From an uncultured Bacilli bacterium (GTDB lineage: Bacteria; Bacillota_I; Bacilli_A; RF39; UBA660), in contig CAKOYD010000004.1 of NCBI GenBank assembly GCA_934130545.1, forward strand, positions 36,981 through 100,980: 64,000 nucleotides of DNA, written 5' to 3'. A program made the translations under genes and the position numbers. Below are positions 27,145 through 37,470 of the stretch, piece by piece (positions within the stretch are counted from its first letter, which is position 1; each line of letters opens with the position of its first letter). The notes beneath the pieces were generated by a model, which worked only from the letters and a program-made list of their open reading frames with translations, was not told where the DNA came from and made no database searches.

Positions 27145-28038
27145 ATGAATATAAACTTAGAACTCTATAAAACTTTTTATTATGTTGCTAAAAATGAAAG
27201 TATATCAAGAGCAGCTAATGAATTATTAATAAGTCAACCAGCTATAAGTAAAGCAATTAAAACTTTAGAGGACCAGCTTAATACTAATCTTTTTATTAGA
27301 AAAAGAGACGGTGTTGAGCTAACCGAAGCCGGTGAAACCATCTATAAAAAAATAAAAGATGCTATGGACTTAATTGGTTCTGCCGAAAGCGACCTAAAAA
27401 CTTTAACAAATATGGAATCAGGTACAATTAATATTGGTGCTAGTAAAACTATTATTCATGAGTTTTTAATGCCTTACATAAAATCATTCCATAAAGCATA
27501 TCCAAATATAAATATTAAAATATATACTGACAAAACATCAGATGTAATAAAAAAAGCAAAGATGGGAATAATAGATGTTATATTTACCAACTTACCATAT
27601 AATTTACCACAAGAATTTAACGAATTTAAATTGATAGATTTACATGACTGTTTTGTTGCTAATGAAGACTTTTCTGAATATAAAAATAAAAAACTAACAA
27701 TTAAAGACTTAGAAAATCTTCCATTATTAGTTTTAACTAAAGGTACTGCAACAAGAATTAGACTTGATAATTTTTGTGAAGAAAACAATATACATATTAA
27801 ACCGGCAATGGAATTTAGTAGTAATACTTTAAAAAAAGAATTTACTGAAGAAGGCTTTGGTATAGGTCTTTTAAATGAAGAACATATAAAAGAAGAATTA
27901 CAATCAGGTAAACTATTTAAATTAAATATTAATCTAACATTAAAAGAAAAATATTTAGGTATGGTATATAACAAAGAAAATAAAAGTCTTGTTGCCAAAA
28001 ACTTTATAAAATACATAAAAGATAGTATTAAAAACTAA
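27145..28038 (+). CDS. LysR-family transcriptional regulator
   Basis: 297 residues: an N-terminal winged helix (MNINLELYKTFYYVAKNESISRAANELLISQPAISKAIKTLEDQLNTNLFIRKRDGVELTEAG) and a substrate-binding effector domain (SGTINIGASKTIIHEFLMPYI). It is divergent from the sigma operon and has a palindromic operator at its 5' end, so it probably controls both. The inducer is unknown. Its 3' end is built into a bidirectional terminator. Confidence 0.93.
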   Translation: MNINLELYKTFYYVAKNESISRAANELLISQPAISKAIKTLEDQLNTNLFIRKRDGVELTEAGETIYKKIKDAMDLIGSAESDLKTLTNMESGTINIGASKTIIHEFLMPYIKSFHKAYPNINIKIYTDKTSDVIKKAKMGIIDVIFTNLPYNLPQEFNEFKLIDLHDCFVANEDFSEYKNKKLTIKDLENLPLLVLTKGTATRIRLDNFCEENNIHIKPAMEFSSNTLKKEFTEEGFGIGLLNEEHIKEELQSGKLFKLNINLTLKEKYLGMVYNKENKSLVAKNFIKYIKDSIKN

Positions 28039-28048
28039 TACTATCTTT
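28018..28048. terminator. Bidirectional terminator overlapping the lysR stop
   Basis: AAAGATAGTATTA and TAATACTATCTTT form a perfect 13-bp stem with a 5-base loop. A/T runs on both sides serve lysR and the convergent 569-aa gene, whose stop codons lie 3 bases apart. Confidence 0.85.
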
Positions 28049-29741
28049 TTGAACGTCCATTTTCAAAATCTTTTAATTCATCTTCTGTTATAACACCATT
28101 TTGTTGAAGAGCATTTAGTGTTTCATGTGACAATTGTGGTTTTATTGATAAATCTCTACTAACATATAACGCTAGTTCTGCTTGTTCGGTAGGAGTAAAT
28201 TTCCTAATAAAGTTTTCATTTGCCACTTCTTCAACTATTGAAGAAAATAATGCTTCATTTTTTATATCATTAAATGAACTTTTACCGCCTGAATGCTTTA
28301 TATCACCCTGCTCCATATTATAACTAACTCCACCACCAGAACTACCTAAACCATCTGAACTATTAAACAAGTTTCTATATATTTGTAATGTTTGTAGTAA
28401 TTCGTTATCCTTACCAACACGAATAGTTTCAGCTTTACCGGTCTTAACAGAATATACATAATTACTACCATTATCATCCGGATAAATACCTCTAAATATA
28501 TAATCTCTTTTTTGCTTCCTAGCATTTAACAAATCATACAAGATTGTTCTAGAACTCCTAGAAGTGTTAAGATCACCTTTATAATCGGTTGTAGATATTG
28601 AAACATATCCTCCTGGTCTTTTAGAATCATTTAAATACCTATCAGGAGCAATTTGTGCTAAGCAAAAACAAGTTTTAAAGAAATCCCCTCTCATAAAAGA
28701 AGAAGTTTTTAATACAACTCTCTCCCAATTGATGATCTCATACTTCTTACCATCTATTTCATATAAGCCATTACTATCAAGAATTACTTTTTCATTATTA
28801 TAAATAGCAAGTAATACATCTAAAGCTGAAGAAGTATGAGTAAGACTAGAACCAGTCATTATATTTAAAACATTAAGTGCTTCATCACCTAATTCACTTC
28901 CTTTAGGAAATCCAAGTAAATGTGGAATATTAAAATCATTAAGTTGAAAAGTAAAATTAAAAGTTGAGCCATCAGCCAATTTTACAGAATTTTCAACATT
29001 ATTTCTCCTTGAAGTATATATTGTTCTATAAGTTTCAATACATAAATTTAAATTTTCAAACAAAATAGTCATAACTTTCTTCATTGCATCATTACTAGAA
29101 GATATAACTTTATTCCCCATAGGAAAATCATTTATATTAATTTCTGATTTTTCTTTTGATCCTGTAATCTTCTTACCACCACTAGTATAAATCTCAGTAT
29201 CAGACGATTTTTTATATGTGAATTTTCCATTCTTTTGAGACAATACTTCATTATAATATTTTGATCGAGAATCAGCCTCAACTATAATATTTCTACCCAT
29301 AGCAGCCTCAATTAAATTAACTAATGCCACATCATCAAAACAAAATCTTTTATTTAATCTATCCGCCAAATATTTAACTTGTGCATATACATCACATTTA
29401 AATTGTTGCGGATATCCCTTAGATTTTAAAAAACTTTCAAGTTTCAAAGAAATACTTTCTTGATTATAATTATTTAAAACAAAATCTATCGATTTACCAT
29501 ATTCTCTACCTGCAAATTCATTAATAACACTAATAACAATATTAGTATATAGTTCAATTGCTTCTTTATATAACTGAAGAATATCTCGTAATATAACATT
29601 ATCATCTTCATAATCTTTTTTATATGACTGAAACTTCATATTAATCTCATTAAAGTTTGAAATTAAAAGTCTAGCTATATCAACTCTAGATACATTAGAA
29701 GAACCATATATATCCTTTAGTATATCTTTTTTATTATCCAT
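28041..29741 (-). CDS. Large soluble protein of unknown function
   Basis: About 566 residues with no signal peptide or membrane helix. The first ~130 residues are helical; the rest is mixed, with a Gly/Ser stretch near residue 470 (SSGGGVSYN). I recognise no family or catalytic motif. I chose the ATG at 29741, six bases after GAAGGTG. It could be a partner of the hybrid sensor just upstream, since the two genes are 43 bases apart on the same strand, but that is only positional. Confidence 0.5.
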   Translation of the reverse strand: MDNKKDILKDIYGSSNVSRVDIARLLISNFNEINMKFQSYKKDYEDDNVILRDILQLYKEAIELYTNIVISVINEFAGREYGKSIDFVLNNYNQESISLKLESFLKSKGYPQQFKCDVYAQVKYLADRLNKRFCFDDVALVNLIEAAMGRNIIVEADSRSKYYNEVLSQKNGKFTYKKSSDTEIYTSGGKKITGSKEKSEININDFPMGNKVISSSNDAMKKVMTILFENLNLCIETYRTIYTSRRNNVENSVKLADGSTFNFTFQLNDFNIPHLLGFPKGSELGDEALNVLNIMTGSSLTHTSSALDVLLAIYNNEKVILDSNGLYEIDGKKYEIINWERVVLKTSSFMRGDFFKTCFCLAQIAPDRYLNDSKRPGGYVSISTTDYKGDLNTSRSSRTILYDLLNARKQKRDYIFRGIYPDDNGSNYVYSVKTGKAETIRVGKDNELLQTLQIYRNLFNSSDGLGSSGGGVSYNMEQGDIKHSGGKSSFNDIKNEALFSSIVEEVANENFIRKFTPTEQAELALYVSRDLSIKPQLSHETLNALQQNGVITEDELKDFENGRSKR

Positions 29742-29783
29742 ATCTATCACCTTCTATTAAATAAATTATAACAAAAAAAAGTA

Positions 29784-31589
29784 TTACTTTAAATACTTTT
29801 TTAATATATTATGTAATTTATTACTATCCATAGGTTTCATTATATAATCTAAATTATAAGTCTTATATTTACTCTCAAGCTCATTACCATTAGTTAACAT
29901 AACTACTACATTAGGACTATATCCTGCCATTCTCTTAATCTTATTACTAATATCAGGATTACCTATAAGATTAGCATCTAACCAATAAAACTCTGAACTA
30001 TCAGGCATCATATCGTCTAGTAAAATCATATCATAATGATTATCACCATATAACAAATTAGTAAACTCTATATAATCATAAGCTACTGTTATATTAATAT
30101 GATAAGGCTCTAATAAAAGTATTAAATTATTTATCTTATCTTTATTATCATCTACTAATAGAATATTCTTACTAGATAAGTCAAAATACTCCACTTTTCT
30201 ATTTCTTTTAGATATCTCTACTTCTTGATAATTTTTCTCTATTCTTTGATTAATTGTTAAACAAAACTCTAACTTACCATCAACATTATTAATAGTAAAC
30301 TTTATTTTTTGTAATTCTACTAACTTCTTTAAAACATTATACTCTAACCCACTTAATACTTTATCATAATCTTCTATCTTATCTAAACCTTTTGTATTGT
30401 CTATAATCATCGTAAACTTCATTCTAGATACTACGCCAAGTTCATATACATCAAGTTTTAATAAAATATCTTTAACTTCAAAGTTAGCCATAATAGTACT
30501 ATATAAACTAATTAAAGTCTCTTTAATCTTTTCATCATCCCCGCTTAAAACAGGATGAATATTATTATCAAAGTCATAAGTAAATTTAACTTTATCATTA
30601 ATAGATTTAATATCAAATAACTCTCTAATTTCCCCAAATAATTCTTTAGTATCATACTTATATTTCTTTAATGGATACTTACCACTTTCTATCTTAGATA
30701 ACTCTATACTACTCTTAATCTCATTAACAAGATTAACTGAATATTTCTGTATTTCTTCTTTATCTTTAATAAATTCTTCATCACTATTATAATGTTTATT
30801 ACCAAATTGTAATAACTTAGTAAGTGAAGCATCAATACTAGATGATAAATTATTCATACTATTAACTGTTGCATCTTTTTCTCTTTCTAATAAATCATTA
30901 GTAGTAGTTAATTCTTTAATTAATTTAACATCCGGATTCTCAATCGTAAAATACATAAGAAATATTACCAAAGTCTCAATAGGTGTTGTCAATAGCATAT
31001 ATGGATACTTCATCTGTATTGCTCCACCAATTCCTGCTAAAATAAGAAATATAAAAATAGGTAAATATTGTTTCATACTAATATTTTTAATTTTCCATAC
31101 AATAACAATAAGCCAAATACTCATTACTATAATTAATACAGCCTGTAAAAATCTAACTGAAACCCCATAAGAATAAACATAAGTACCGTCATTATAGTAT
31201 TCCATAGGTAAAAATATTTCTATAGCTGATAATACAAAGAATAATACTATGCATACACACTTTACAGTATAGAAAAACTTACTATTTTCTAAATCACTAT
31301 TCTTCTCATTAAAAGCAACTACAAAAACATAGTAAGTATATATCATTAAAAATAATAAATAATAAATAAGTAATGCCTTTGTAACTACCACATTAATAAT
31401 AGGAATCTTATCCATATGCATAACAGTATAAAAACATCCTAATTCAATTAGTAATCCAAAGACATTAGATACTAATAAGCACTTAAATATTCTATTCTCT
31501 AAATTAGAAATATGCTCTTTCATAAAATAAAATATATTTAAAAGTACAACATAAACAAGACTTGTAATTTGAAGTAATATTAAACTCAT
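29784..31589 (-). CDS. Hybrid sensor protein with degenerate kinase core and receiver
   Basis: 601 residues. About seven membrane helices (1-225) are followed by a coiled region, a HATPase-like region (about 310-450) and a C-terminal receiver (about 475-601). The receiver is intact: LLVDDNKDK, MILLDDMMP, VVVMLTNG and YIMKPM. In the DHp helix, where hybrid kinases have a histidine followed by Glu/Arg-Thr-Pro, this protein reads NNLSSSIDASLTKLLQFGN, with no histidine. The N and G boxes also look weak. It is probably a pseudokinase or a phosphate-relay sink. Confidence 0.72.
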   Translation of the reverse strand: MSLILLQITSLVYVVLLNIFYFMKEHISNLENRIFKCLLVSNVFGLLIELGCFYTVMHMDKIPIINVVVTKALLIYYLLFLMIYTYYVFVVAFNEKNSDLENSKFFYTVKCVCIVLFFVLSAIEIFLPMEYYNDGTYVYSYGVSVRFLQAVLIIVMSIWLIVIVWKIKNISMKQYLPIFIFLILAGIGGAIQMKYPYMLLTTPIETLVIFLMYFTIENPDVKLIKELTTTNDLLEREKDATVNSMNNLSSSIDASLTKLLQFGNKHYNSDEEFIKDKEEIQKYSVNLVNEIKSSIELSKIESGKYPLKKYKYDTKELFGEIRELFDIKSINDKVKFTYDFDNNIHPVLSGDDEKIKETLISLYSTIMANFEVKDILLKLDVYELGVVSRMKFTMIIDNTKGLDKIEDYDKVLSGLEYNVLKKLVELQKIKFTINNVDGKLEFCLTINQRIEKNYQEVEISKRNRKVEYFDLSSKNILLVDDNKDKINNLILLLEPYHINITVAYDYIEFTNLLYGDNHYDMILLDDMMPDSSEFYWLDANLIGNPDISNKIKRMAGYSPNVVVMLTNGNELESKYKTYNLDYIMKPMDSNKLHNILKKYLK

Positions 31590-31627
31590 TTCCTAGCACC
31601 TCTTACATTACAAGTATATCATATATT

Positions 31628-33439
31628 TTATTTTTGGAAAAGTCTTTTTTTCTTTTTTGTATTATTAACAGCATTATTGTTCTGATACATTTTTTCAAGT
31701 TCAATAAGGTTAGGCTTTTTACTAGCATTAAGTGGCATTTCATCAATAAATACTACATCACTAGGTACCATATATTCAGGAACACTAACCATGCAGTTAT
31801 CAATAATTTGACGTTTTAAATCTTCATCAGCTACAACACCATCTTTAACAACAACATAAGCAACAGCTGTATTTTCTACTTTAGCATCAGGTACAGTAAT
31901 TACTTCACAATTTTTAACAAAATCAAGTGTAGCAATACTTCTCTTAGTTCTTTCAGGAATTAACTTTGTCGGATTACCTTTAGCATCAAATGTTAATACC
32001 ATTCTTCTAAGTCTACCATCTAAGAAAATCTCTCCTTGTTCATTATAATGAAGTATATCTTCACTATTATACCAAACAACACCATTCTCATCTTTAACTA
32101 AATTATGATTAGTAGCTTCTTCATCATTATGATAACCATTCATTCTAGCAGCTGAATACATATAACCAACACCAGGTTCATTAGGTCCTAATTCTTTACC
32201 AGTTTCAACATCTAATACTTTAAGAATATTACCAACACATGGTTTACCCATACTACCTAAACTAGCTCCATTATAATAACAATATGCAAATGACCCAATT
32301 AACTCATTAGCGCCATATCCTTGAACTACCTCTGCTGTTCCACCATTTCTTCTAATATACTCATCAGCACCTAACTTAACACTATCTTTAAGTTCAGCAC
32401 CACCAGTAACTATAATCTTCCATCTAGAACAATCCATCTTCTTATTCATCTCTGTCATCTTTTGAATATATGGTGGAATAGTTAACCAATGATTAAATCT
32501 ATAAAAGCTATTTCTATTAACAATAGTCTTAGGATTAAATAATGGATCTAAAGCAAGTGCTACACCTAAACTTAATGGTTCATGTATCATATTAATTAAT
32601 GAATAATATAACCATGTTGGGAATGTTGAAAACATAACATCATCAGGTTCAAATCTATTAAGCTCTGTCATACCCATTATTTGTACCATTGCGTCCAATC
32701 TATCCCAAGAAGCCTTAACAGCCTTACAATTTCCTGTTGAACCACTAGTATATGCCACTGCGGCAATATGATTAGTATTATATTTAGCTTCTTCCACTTC
32801 TTTAGTACTATTTCTACCAAGATCTATTACCTCATCAAAACAAAAAACATTCTCTCCATCATATAACTTCTTATTACAACCCTTTAATTTTTCAATTAAC
32901 CCATATTTAGCTTTAGACATTGTACAAGCATTAAAACCTCTAGGTATACTATCTATTAAAGAAGTAGTAATAACCTTCTCTACCCCAATTTCTTTTAAAG
33001 CATCTTGCATATCTTTAGAATAAAATATATCATTAGCTACAAAAAACTTTGAATTAAAATTAGATAATTCTCTCTTAACTTCTGAAGGATTACTAGCCGC
33101 ATTAACTAAATGCATAGTAGCGCCTATTTTATCTAAAGCATAAACAGCCGCAATAGCATAAGGAGTACCTAATAAACTCATGGTAACTACATCATCATAC
33201 TTAACACCTAATTCACTAAATCCTTTAGCCATATTATCTATTAAAGTTAAAAACTCTCTAAAAGTATATTCTCTACCAAAGTATAATATTGCTTTAGCAT
33301 CTGGTTTAGATAGTGCTACATCTTTAAATCTTTCATACATTGTCTTATGTTCTAAGATTTTCTCCATCTCTCCAGCATTCTTAATTTGCATTACTCTTTC
33401 TTTTAAATTAACAAAATATTCTTTACTAAATTTTTCCAT
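31628..33439 (-). CDS. AMP-dependent acyl-CoA synthetase/ligase-like protein
   Basis: 603 residues of the ANL superfamily: P-loop motif AYTSGSTGNCKAVKASW, the A5-like VVQGYGANELIG, GSMGKPCVGN, YNSEDILHYNEQGEIFLDGRLRRM and the A10 segment LNASKKPNLIELEKM, with the catalytic Lys in SKKPN. Such enzymes activate a carboxylic acid as acyl-adenylate. The substrate cannot be read from the sequence. It lies 38 bases before the hybrid sensor gene on the same strand. GGAAGGG precedes the ATG. Confidence 0.85.
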   Translation of the reverse strand: MEKFSKEYFVNLKERVMQIKNAGEMEKILEHKTMYERFKDVALSKPDAKAILYFGREYTFREFLTLIDNMAKGFSELGVKYDDVVTMSLLGTPYAIAAVYALDKIGATMHLVNAASNPSEVKRELSNFNSKFFVANDIFYSKDMQDALKEIGVEKVITTSLIDSIPRGFNACTMSKAKYGLIEKLKGCNKKLYDGENVFCFDEVIDLGRNSTKEVEEAKYNTNHIAAVAYTSGSTGNCKAVKASWDRLDAMVQIMGMTELNRFEPDDVMFSTFPTWLYYSLINMIHEPLSLGVALALDPLFNPKTIVNRNSFYRFNHWLTIPPYIQKMTEMNKKMDCSRWKIIVTGGAELKDSVKLGADEYIRRNGGTAEVVQGYGANELIGSFAYCYYNGASLGSMGKPCVGNILKVLDVETGKELGPNEPGVGYMYSAARMNGYHNDEEATNHNLVKDENGVVWYNSEDILHYNEQGEIFLDGRLRRMVLTFDAKGNPTKLIPERTKRSIATLDFVKNCEVITVPDAKVENTAVAYVVVKDGVVADEDLKRQIIDNCMVSVPEYMVPSDVVFIDEMPLNASKKPNLIELEKMYQNNNAVNNTKKKKRLFQK

Positions 33440-33546
33440 TCTATAACTTCATCCCTTCCATATACCTAAAAAATAGGTAATTTTCACTTCTTGGCAAGTA
33501 TTTTACCACAAAATTTTAAAAAATGATATACCATTCATCCCACTTT

Positions 33547-34047
33547 TTACTTTTTTTCATTATCTATGCACTCTAAAATAGTTTTTTCATTCTTTAATAT
33601 TTCGTCCATCTTTCGATGTAATTCTTCCAAAATTAACTCGTTCTTAAGTGTTGTCTTATACTCATTATTACTCTTAATCTTCTCTTTTTTAGCTTCTCTA
33701 TTCTGACTCATCATAATTATTGGTGCTTGAATAGCAGATATACAAGATAAAACTAAATTAAGTAAAATAAATGGATATGGATCAACTGCTTGCATAGCTA
33801 TTACATTTAATACTATCCAAAATATTAAAAACAAAACAAATATTATTATAAATGTCCATGATCCTGCTACCTCAGCTAACTTATCAGATACTTTCTCTCC
33901 AATTGTCCTATTCTCTTCCTTATCAACATTAATAGCAATAGGTTCATTTATCAACATATCAAATAATTCATCAAAATTATCCATTGTATCATTATCTGTC
34001 TTATTTAAAATCATCTTAACTAATTTCTCTTTATTCATCTTTCCCAT
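33547..34047 (-). CDS. DUF1003 membrane protein
   Basis: About 166 residues. Two helices (about 65-85 and 100-120) contain the hallmarks of DUF1003: VAGSWTFIIIFVLFLIFWIVLN and AVDPYPFILLNLVLSCISAIQAPIIMMSQNR. A cytoplasmic coiled C-terminus follows. The function is unknown; the family is common in bacterial inner membranes. I chose the ATG at 34047, eight bases after AAGG. Confidence 0.85.
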   Translation of the reverse strand: MGKMNKEKLVKMILNKTDNDTMDNFDELFDMLINEPIAINVDKEENRTIGEKVSDKLAEVAGSWTFIIIFVLFLIFWIVLNVIAMQAVDPYPFILLNLVLSCISAIQAPIIMMSQNREAKKEKIKSNNEYKTTLKNELILEELHRKMDEILKNEKTILECIDNEKK

Positions 34048-34084
34048 CTTTACCACGACCTTACTACTTAATTATAACATAAAT

Positions 34085-34113
34085 CCTAGTTAACAATAAA
34101 CATTAACTAGGAT
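34085..34113. terminator. Hairpin between ymfH and the DUF1003 gene
   Basis: CCTAGTTAA and TTAACTAGG form a perfect 9-bp stem with an 8-base loop just past the ymfH stop. On the minus strand the following T-run is broken by ATG, so termination is probable but not certain. Confidence 0.55.
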
Positions 34114-34121
34114 ATTTTTAC

Positions 34122-35399
34122 TTATTTTTTCTTATCAATAACTATAACACTCTTATTAGAAAAATCAATATTCTTAATAACCTTATTAACTTCTTCTAAA
34201 CTAATAGAATTTATCACACCAATAATATTATCTTCAATATGATTATCAAATATAATATTATCTACTATCATTTCATTAACCATCTCAATATTCTCATAAC
34301 TAAATATTTCATTACTAATTAATACTTTTTTCTTTCTCTTTAAGTCCTCTTCAGTAATATGAATATTACTTATTTCTTTATCAATCTCTCTAATTAATTC
34401 TTCATACTTCTCTGATTCTCCAATTAAAGAAATAATGAAATGCGTATCACAATTTAATAAATTATATCCAAGTGTATTAGCTATAATACCTTTCTTCTTT
34501 AACCTACTATCAAATATCGAAGTATCAGAAAATATAATATTAAATATCAAGAATAATATAACATTAAGTTTTCTAGTTTCCATATCAAAATCTTCAACAT
34601 TAATTTTAATATTATAAGCTAACTTTGGTATATCCGTATTTATCTTTATAACTTCATACTTCTTAACAACACTATCTTTTTCAAAGACTTCCGGTCTCTT
34701 AACAGCATCCCTCTTGTCATATTCTTTACTATCCATCTTCTTCTTAATAACTTCTAAAACTTTATCTTTATCAAAAGAACCGGTAATAACTAAAAACATA
34801 TTACTAGGATGATAAAAAGTATTATAACAAGTCTCTAAGTCTTCCTTAGTAATACTATTAACTTCTTTCTTTGTGCCGATAATTGACTCTTTAAAAGAAT
34901 TACTATGTAAGGTATTCTCTCTAATCTTATCATATAGAATATCCATTGGTCTATCATCACACATATTTATCTCTTGAGTAATTATCCCCTTTTCTGACTC
35001 GACATTCTCCTCAGTTAAATTAATACTACCAACAAAATCTAATAAATATTCGATATTCTCTTCTAAATTATCCGGTCCTGAAAATAAATATGTTGTATTT
35101 TTAAAAGTTGTATAGGCATTAGTAAGTGCCCCACTTTTGGCATAAAACTCTTCCGGTTGAGGATCTTTCTCTTGAACAAATACTTTATGTTCCAAAAAGT
35201 GTGCTATTCCATTAGGAAACTTCTTCATCTTATTACTATTATATGGAACAAATTCATTATATACTGAACCATATCTTGTTGTATATGTTACATAATTATT
35301 ATGAAAATTATCTTTAGTATATAAATATACATCTAACCCATTTTTTAACTTTTCATAATATATTACTTCATCAATCTTCTTAATTCTAATCTCCTTCAT
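34122..35399 (-). CDS. ymfH: M16 zinc peptidase YmfH (EF-P modification-associated family)
   Basis: About 425 residues with the inverted zinc motif HFLEH near residue 65, followed by YAKSGALTNAYTTFKNTTYLF and a downstream Glu as in M16 peptidases. The neighbour YmfF lacks the motif, so the two probably form an active/inactive heterodimer. In Bacillus the pair lies beside spoIIIE and is linked to EF-P 5-aminopentanol modification. I chose the ATG at 35399 after GGAGGG; it overlaps the end of ymfF by 14 bases. Confidence 0.88.
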   Translation of the reverse strand: MKEIRIKKIDEVIYYEKLKNGLDVYLYTKDNFHNNYVTYTTRYGSVYNEFVPYNSNKMKKFPNGIAHFLEHKVFVQEKDPQPEEFYAKSGALTNAYTTFKNTTYLFSGPDNLEENIEYLLDFVGSINLTEENVESEKGIITQEINMCDDRPMDILYDKIRENTLHSNSFKESIIGTKKEVNSITKEDLETCYNTFYHPSNMFLVITGSFDKDKVLEVIKKKMDSKEYDKRDAVKRPEVFEKDSVVKKYEVIKINTDIPKLAYNIKINVEDFDMETRKLNVILFLIFNIIFSDTSIFDSRLKKKGIIANTLGYNLLNCDTHFIISLIGESEKYEELIREIDKEISNIHITEEDLKRKKKVLISNEIFSYENIEMVNEMIVDNIIFDNHIEDNIIGVINSISLEEVNKVIKNIDFSNKSVIVIDKKK

Positions 35400-36651
35400 G
35401 GTGTCCCTCCAATACATATACTGCATTTGGTTTTACTTTCTTAGATAAAGAAATAATATCATCTCTTGTTATCTTTTCAATATTTCTTATTCTTACATCA
35501 GCATCCTCTGAATTAACTAACACTTTTGCCAAATAATTATTAATAATACCAACTGGATAATCAAAACTTGTTGTTATACCACTAATAATGGCCTTTTTAG
35601 AAGCCTCTAGTAATTCATCATTAAACTTTCCTTTACTAATATCTACTAAACTCTTTCTTACAAGTTTTAAAACAGCCTCATCATTACCTGGTTCAACACC
35701 AGCATAGATAAATAATATATTATCATAAGCCTTGTGTGAAGAATTAACATAATAAGCATAAGAATTCTTACCTCTTACTGTATCAAACAATATTGAATTA
35801 GAAGAACCACCTAACATCTCATTATAAACAAGTAAAACATACTTTCTCTCAAAATCAGTTAACCCATTTAATGAACATAACATAGTAAATTGACTCTGAT
35901 TAGCATCCTCTATATCTTTGTATTTCTTTATTCTTTTAGCAGGTTCTAGTTCTTTAACTAAAATATCAACTCTCTTAGGATGAAACATATAAGCCTTAAA
36001 ATTATCTTTAAAAATATTCTTTATTTTATCTCCATCTACATCTCCTACTACAAAAATATCAATAATACTATTATTAATAATATCTTTATAATAAGTATAT
36101 AAATTCTCACTATCTATCTCATCAAGTTCTTCAATATATCCATAAGGATTATATGAATAAGGTTTATCAGGATACTTAGAAAATAAATTAAATAAAGCAT
36201 ACTTTAACTTATTATCTTTTATACTATGAATATTCTTAGCCAACTTATTCTTACTCTTTTTTAAATCTTCATCATTAAACTTACCATTCTTAACATTAGG
36301 ATTAAAAATAACATCTAATAAAAACTTTATTGATTCTTCATTCATCTTATTTTCTGTATATATCTCATTTAAAAACCTTGTTCTAAAAGATAAAACATTA
36401 TCATTACCTATCCTAATATTAGATGAAGATAATTTTAAATCATAAAGATTCTCTGTCTCTTTAACTAACTCTATTTCAGATGGATAATTATATGAAGAAG
36501 AAAGTAACATATCTTTTAATATATTAGTCTTTGTAATACTTTTAGCATTAACACTATATCTAAAATCCACCTCAACAGTAATTGTCTTAAACTTATTAGT
36601 ATTAATAATATGTAAGTTATATGCATTCATATCATAATTTGTATATTTCAT
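35386..36651 (-). CDS. ymfF: M16-like protein YmfF, zinc motif absent
   Basis: About 421 residues with M16 fold features (FLLDVIFNPNVKNGKFNDEDLKKSKNKLAKNI, VVGDVDGDKIKNIF, LNGLTDFERKYVLLVYNEMLGGSSNSILFDTVRGKNSYAYYV) but no HxxEH. It is the usual non-catalytic half of the YmfF-YmfH pair. The ATG at 36651 follows GGGAGGAAG; an upstream in-frame ATG has no site. It lies between deoD and ymfH. Confidence 0.85.
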   Translation of the reverse strand: MKYTNYDMNAYNLHIINTNKFKTITVEVDFRYSVNAKSITKTNILKDMLLSSSYNYPSEIELVKETENLYDLKLSSSNIRIGNDNVLSFRTRFLNEIYTENKMNEESIKFLLDVIFNPNVKNGKFNDEDLKKSKNKLAKNIHSIKDNKLKYALFNLFSKYPDKPYSYNPYGYIEELDEIDSENLYTYYKDIINNSIIDIFVVGDVDGDKIKNIFKDNFKAYMFHPKRVDILVKELEPAKRIKKYKDIEDANQSQFTMLCSLNGLTDFERKYVLLVYNEMLGGSSNSILFDTVRGKNSYAYYVNSSHKAYDNILFIYAGVEPGNDEAVLKLVRKSLVDISKGKFNDELLEASKKAIISGITTSFDYPVGIINNYLAKVLVNSEDADVRIRNIEKITRDDIISLSKKVKPNAVYVLEGHHEGD

Positions 36652-36683
36652 ATCTTCCTCCCAGTTATTATTGTGGCTATTTT

Positions 36684-37394
36684 TTATAATTTTAAACAAC
36701 TTTCTAAGGATAAGATAATCATATTATTAAGATTCTTCTCTCTCTCTTCACTATTCATCTTATCAGTAAAGCAAAAAGAATCAGATACTGTAAGAAGTGC
36801 TGTTACATTCTTACCTAATACTCTAGCATTATTAAATAAACTAAAAGTCTCCATCTCTACACCTAAAACATTATGTTCTCTAACCTTTTGTTTATAATCA
36901 TTATTTTTTTCATAAAAAACATCAGATGAATAAATTCTACCCTCAACTAATTTCATATTAATATCATGACTAGTCTTAGTAATAACATCATTTAAATAAT
37001 TAGAAGAAGCAATAACACTATCTTTATAATCATCTAAAATACGTCCATACATTGAATCACTATAAGATTCTTTAACTAAAATAACATCTCCTAACTTTAA
37101 ATCAGGATTATAAGCTCCACAAGAGCCTATTCTAATAATATAATCTACATCATACTCATTTAATAATTCATAAGAATATATTCCCATACTTGGATTCCCC
37201 ATTCCTGATGGAAATACAGTTACTCTTTTATTTTTATAATAACCAGTATATGCTGTCATTCCTCTAACACTATTAACTAACTTAACATCAGTTAAAAACT
37301 TATCTGCTATATATTGTGCCCTTTTAGGATCCCCTGGCATTAAAACAATATTAGCTATATCTTCTTTCTTACTTTCAATATGCACTGTTGCCAT
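36684..37394 (-). CDS. deoD: Purine nucleoside phosphorylase, DeoD type
   Basis: 236 residues: ATVHIESKKEDIANIVLMPGDPKRAQYIADKFL, VFPSGMGNPSMGIYSYEL, IRIGSCGAY and LGVEMETFSLFNNA, ending with LLTVSDSF and the catalytic-region Asp. This hexameric enzyme splits purine nucleosides with phosphate for salvage. I chose the ATG at 37394 after AAAGGTAG over an upstream GTG. Confidence 0.95.
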   Translation of the reverse strand: MATVHIESKKEDIANIVLMPGDPKRAQYIADKFLTDVKLVNSVRGMTAYTGYYKNKRVTVFPSGMGNPSMGIYSYELLNEYDVDYIIRIGSCGAYNPDLKLGDVILVKESYSDSMYGRILDDYKDSVIASSNYLNDVITKTSHDINMKLVEGRIYSSDVFYEKNNDYKQKVREHNVLGVEMETFSLFNNARVLGKNVTALLTVSDSFCFTDKMNSEEREKNLNNMIILSLESCLKL

Positions 37395-37470
37395 ATTTAT
37401 CACTACCTTTCATTAAAATTATACTATACTTTATTATTAAAATAAAGAAAAAGAAGCATAGTATACACTA

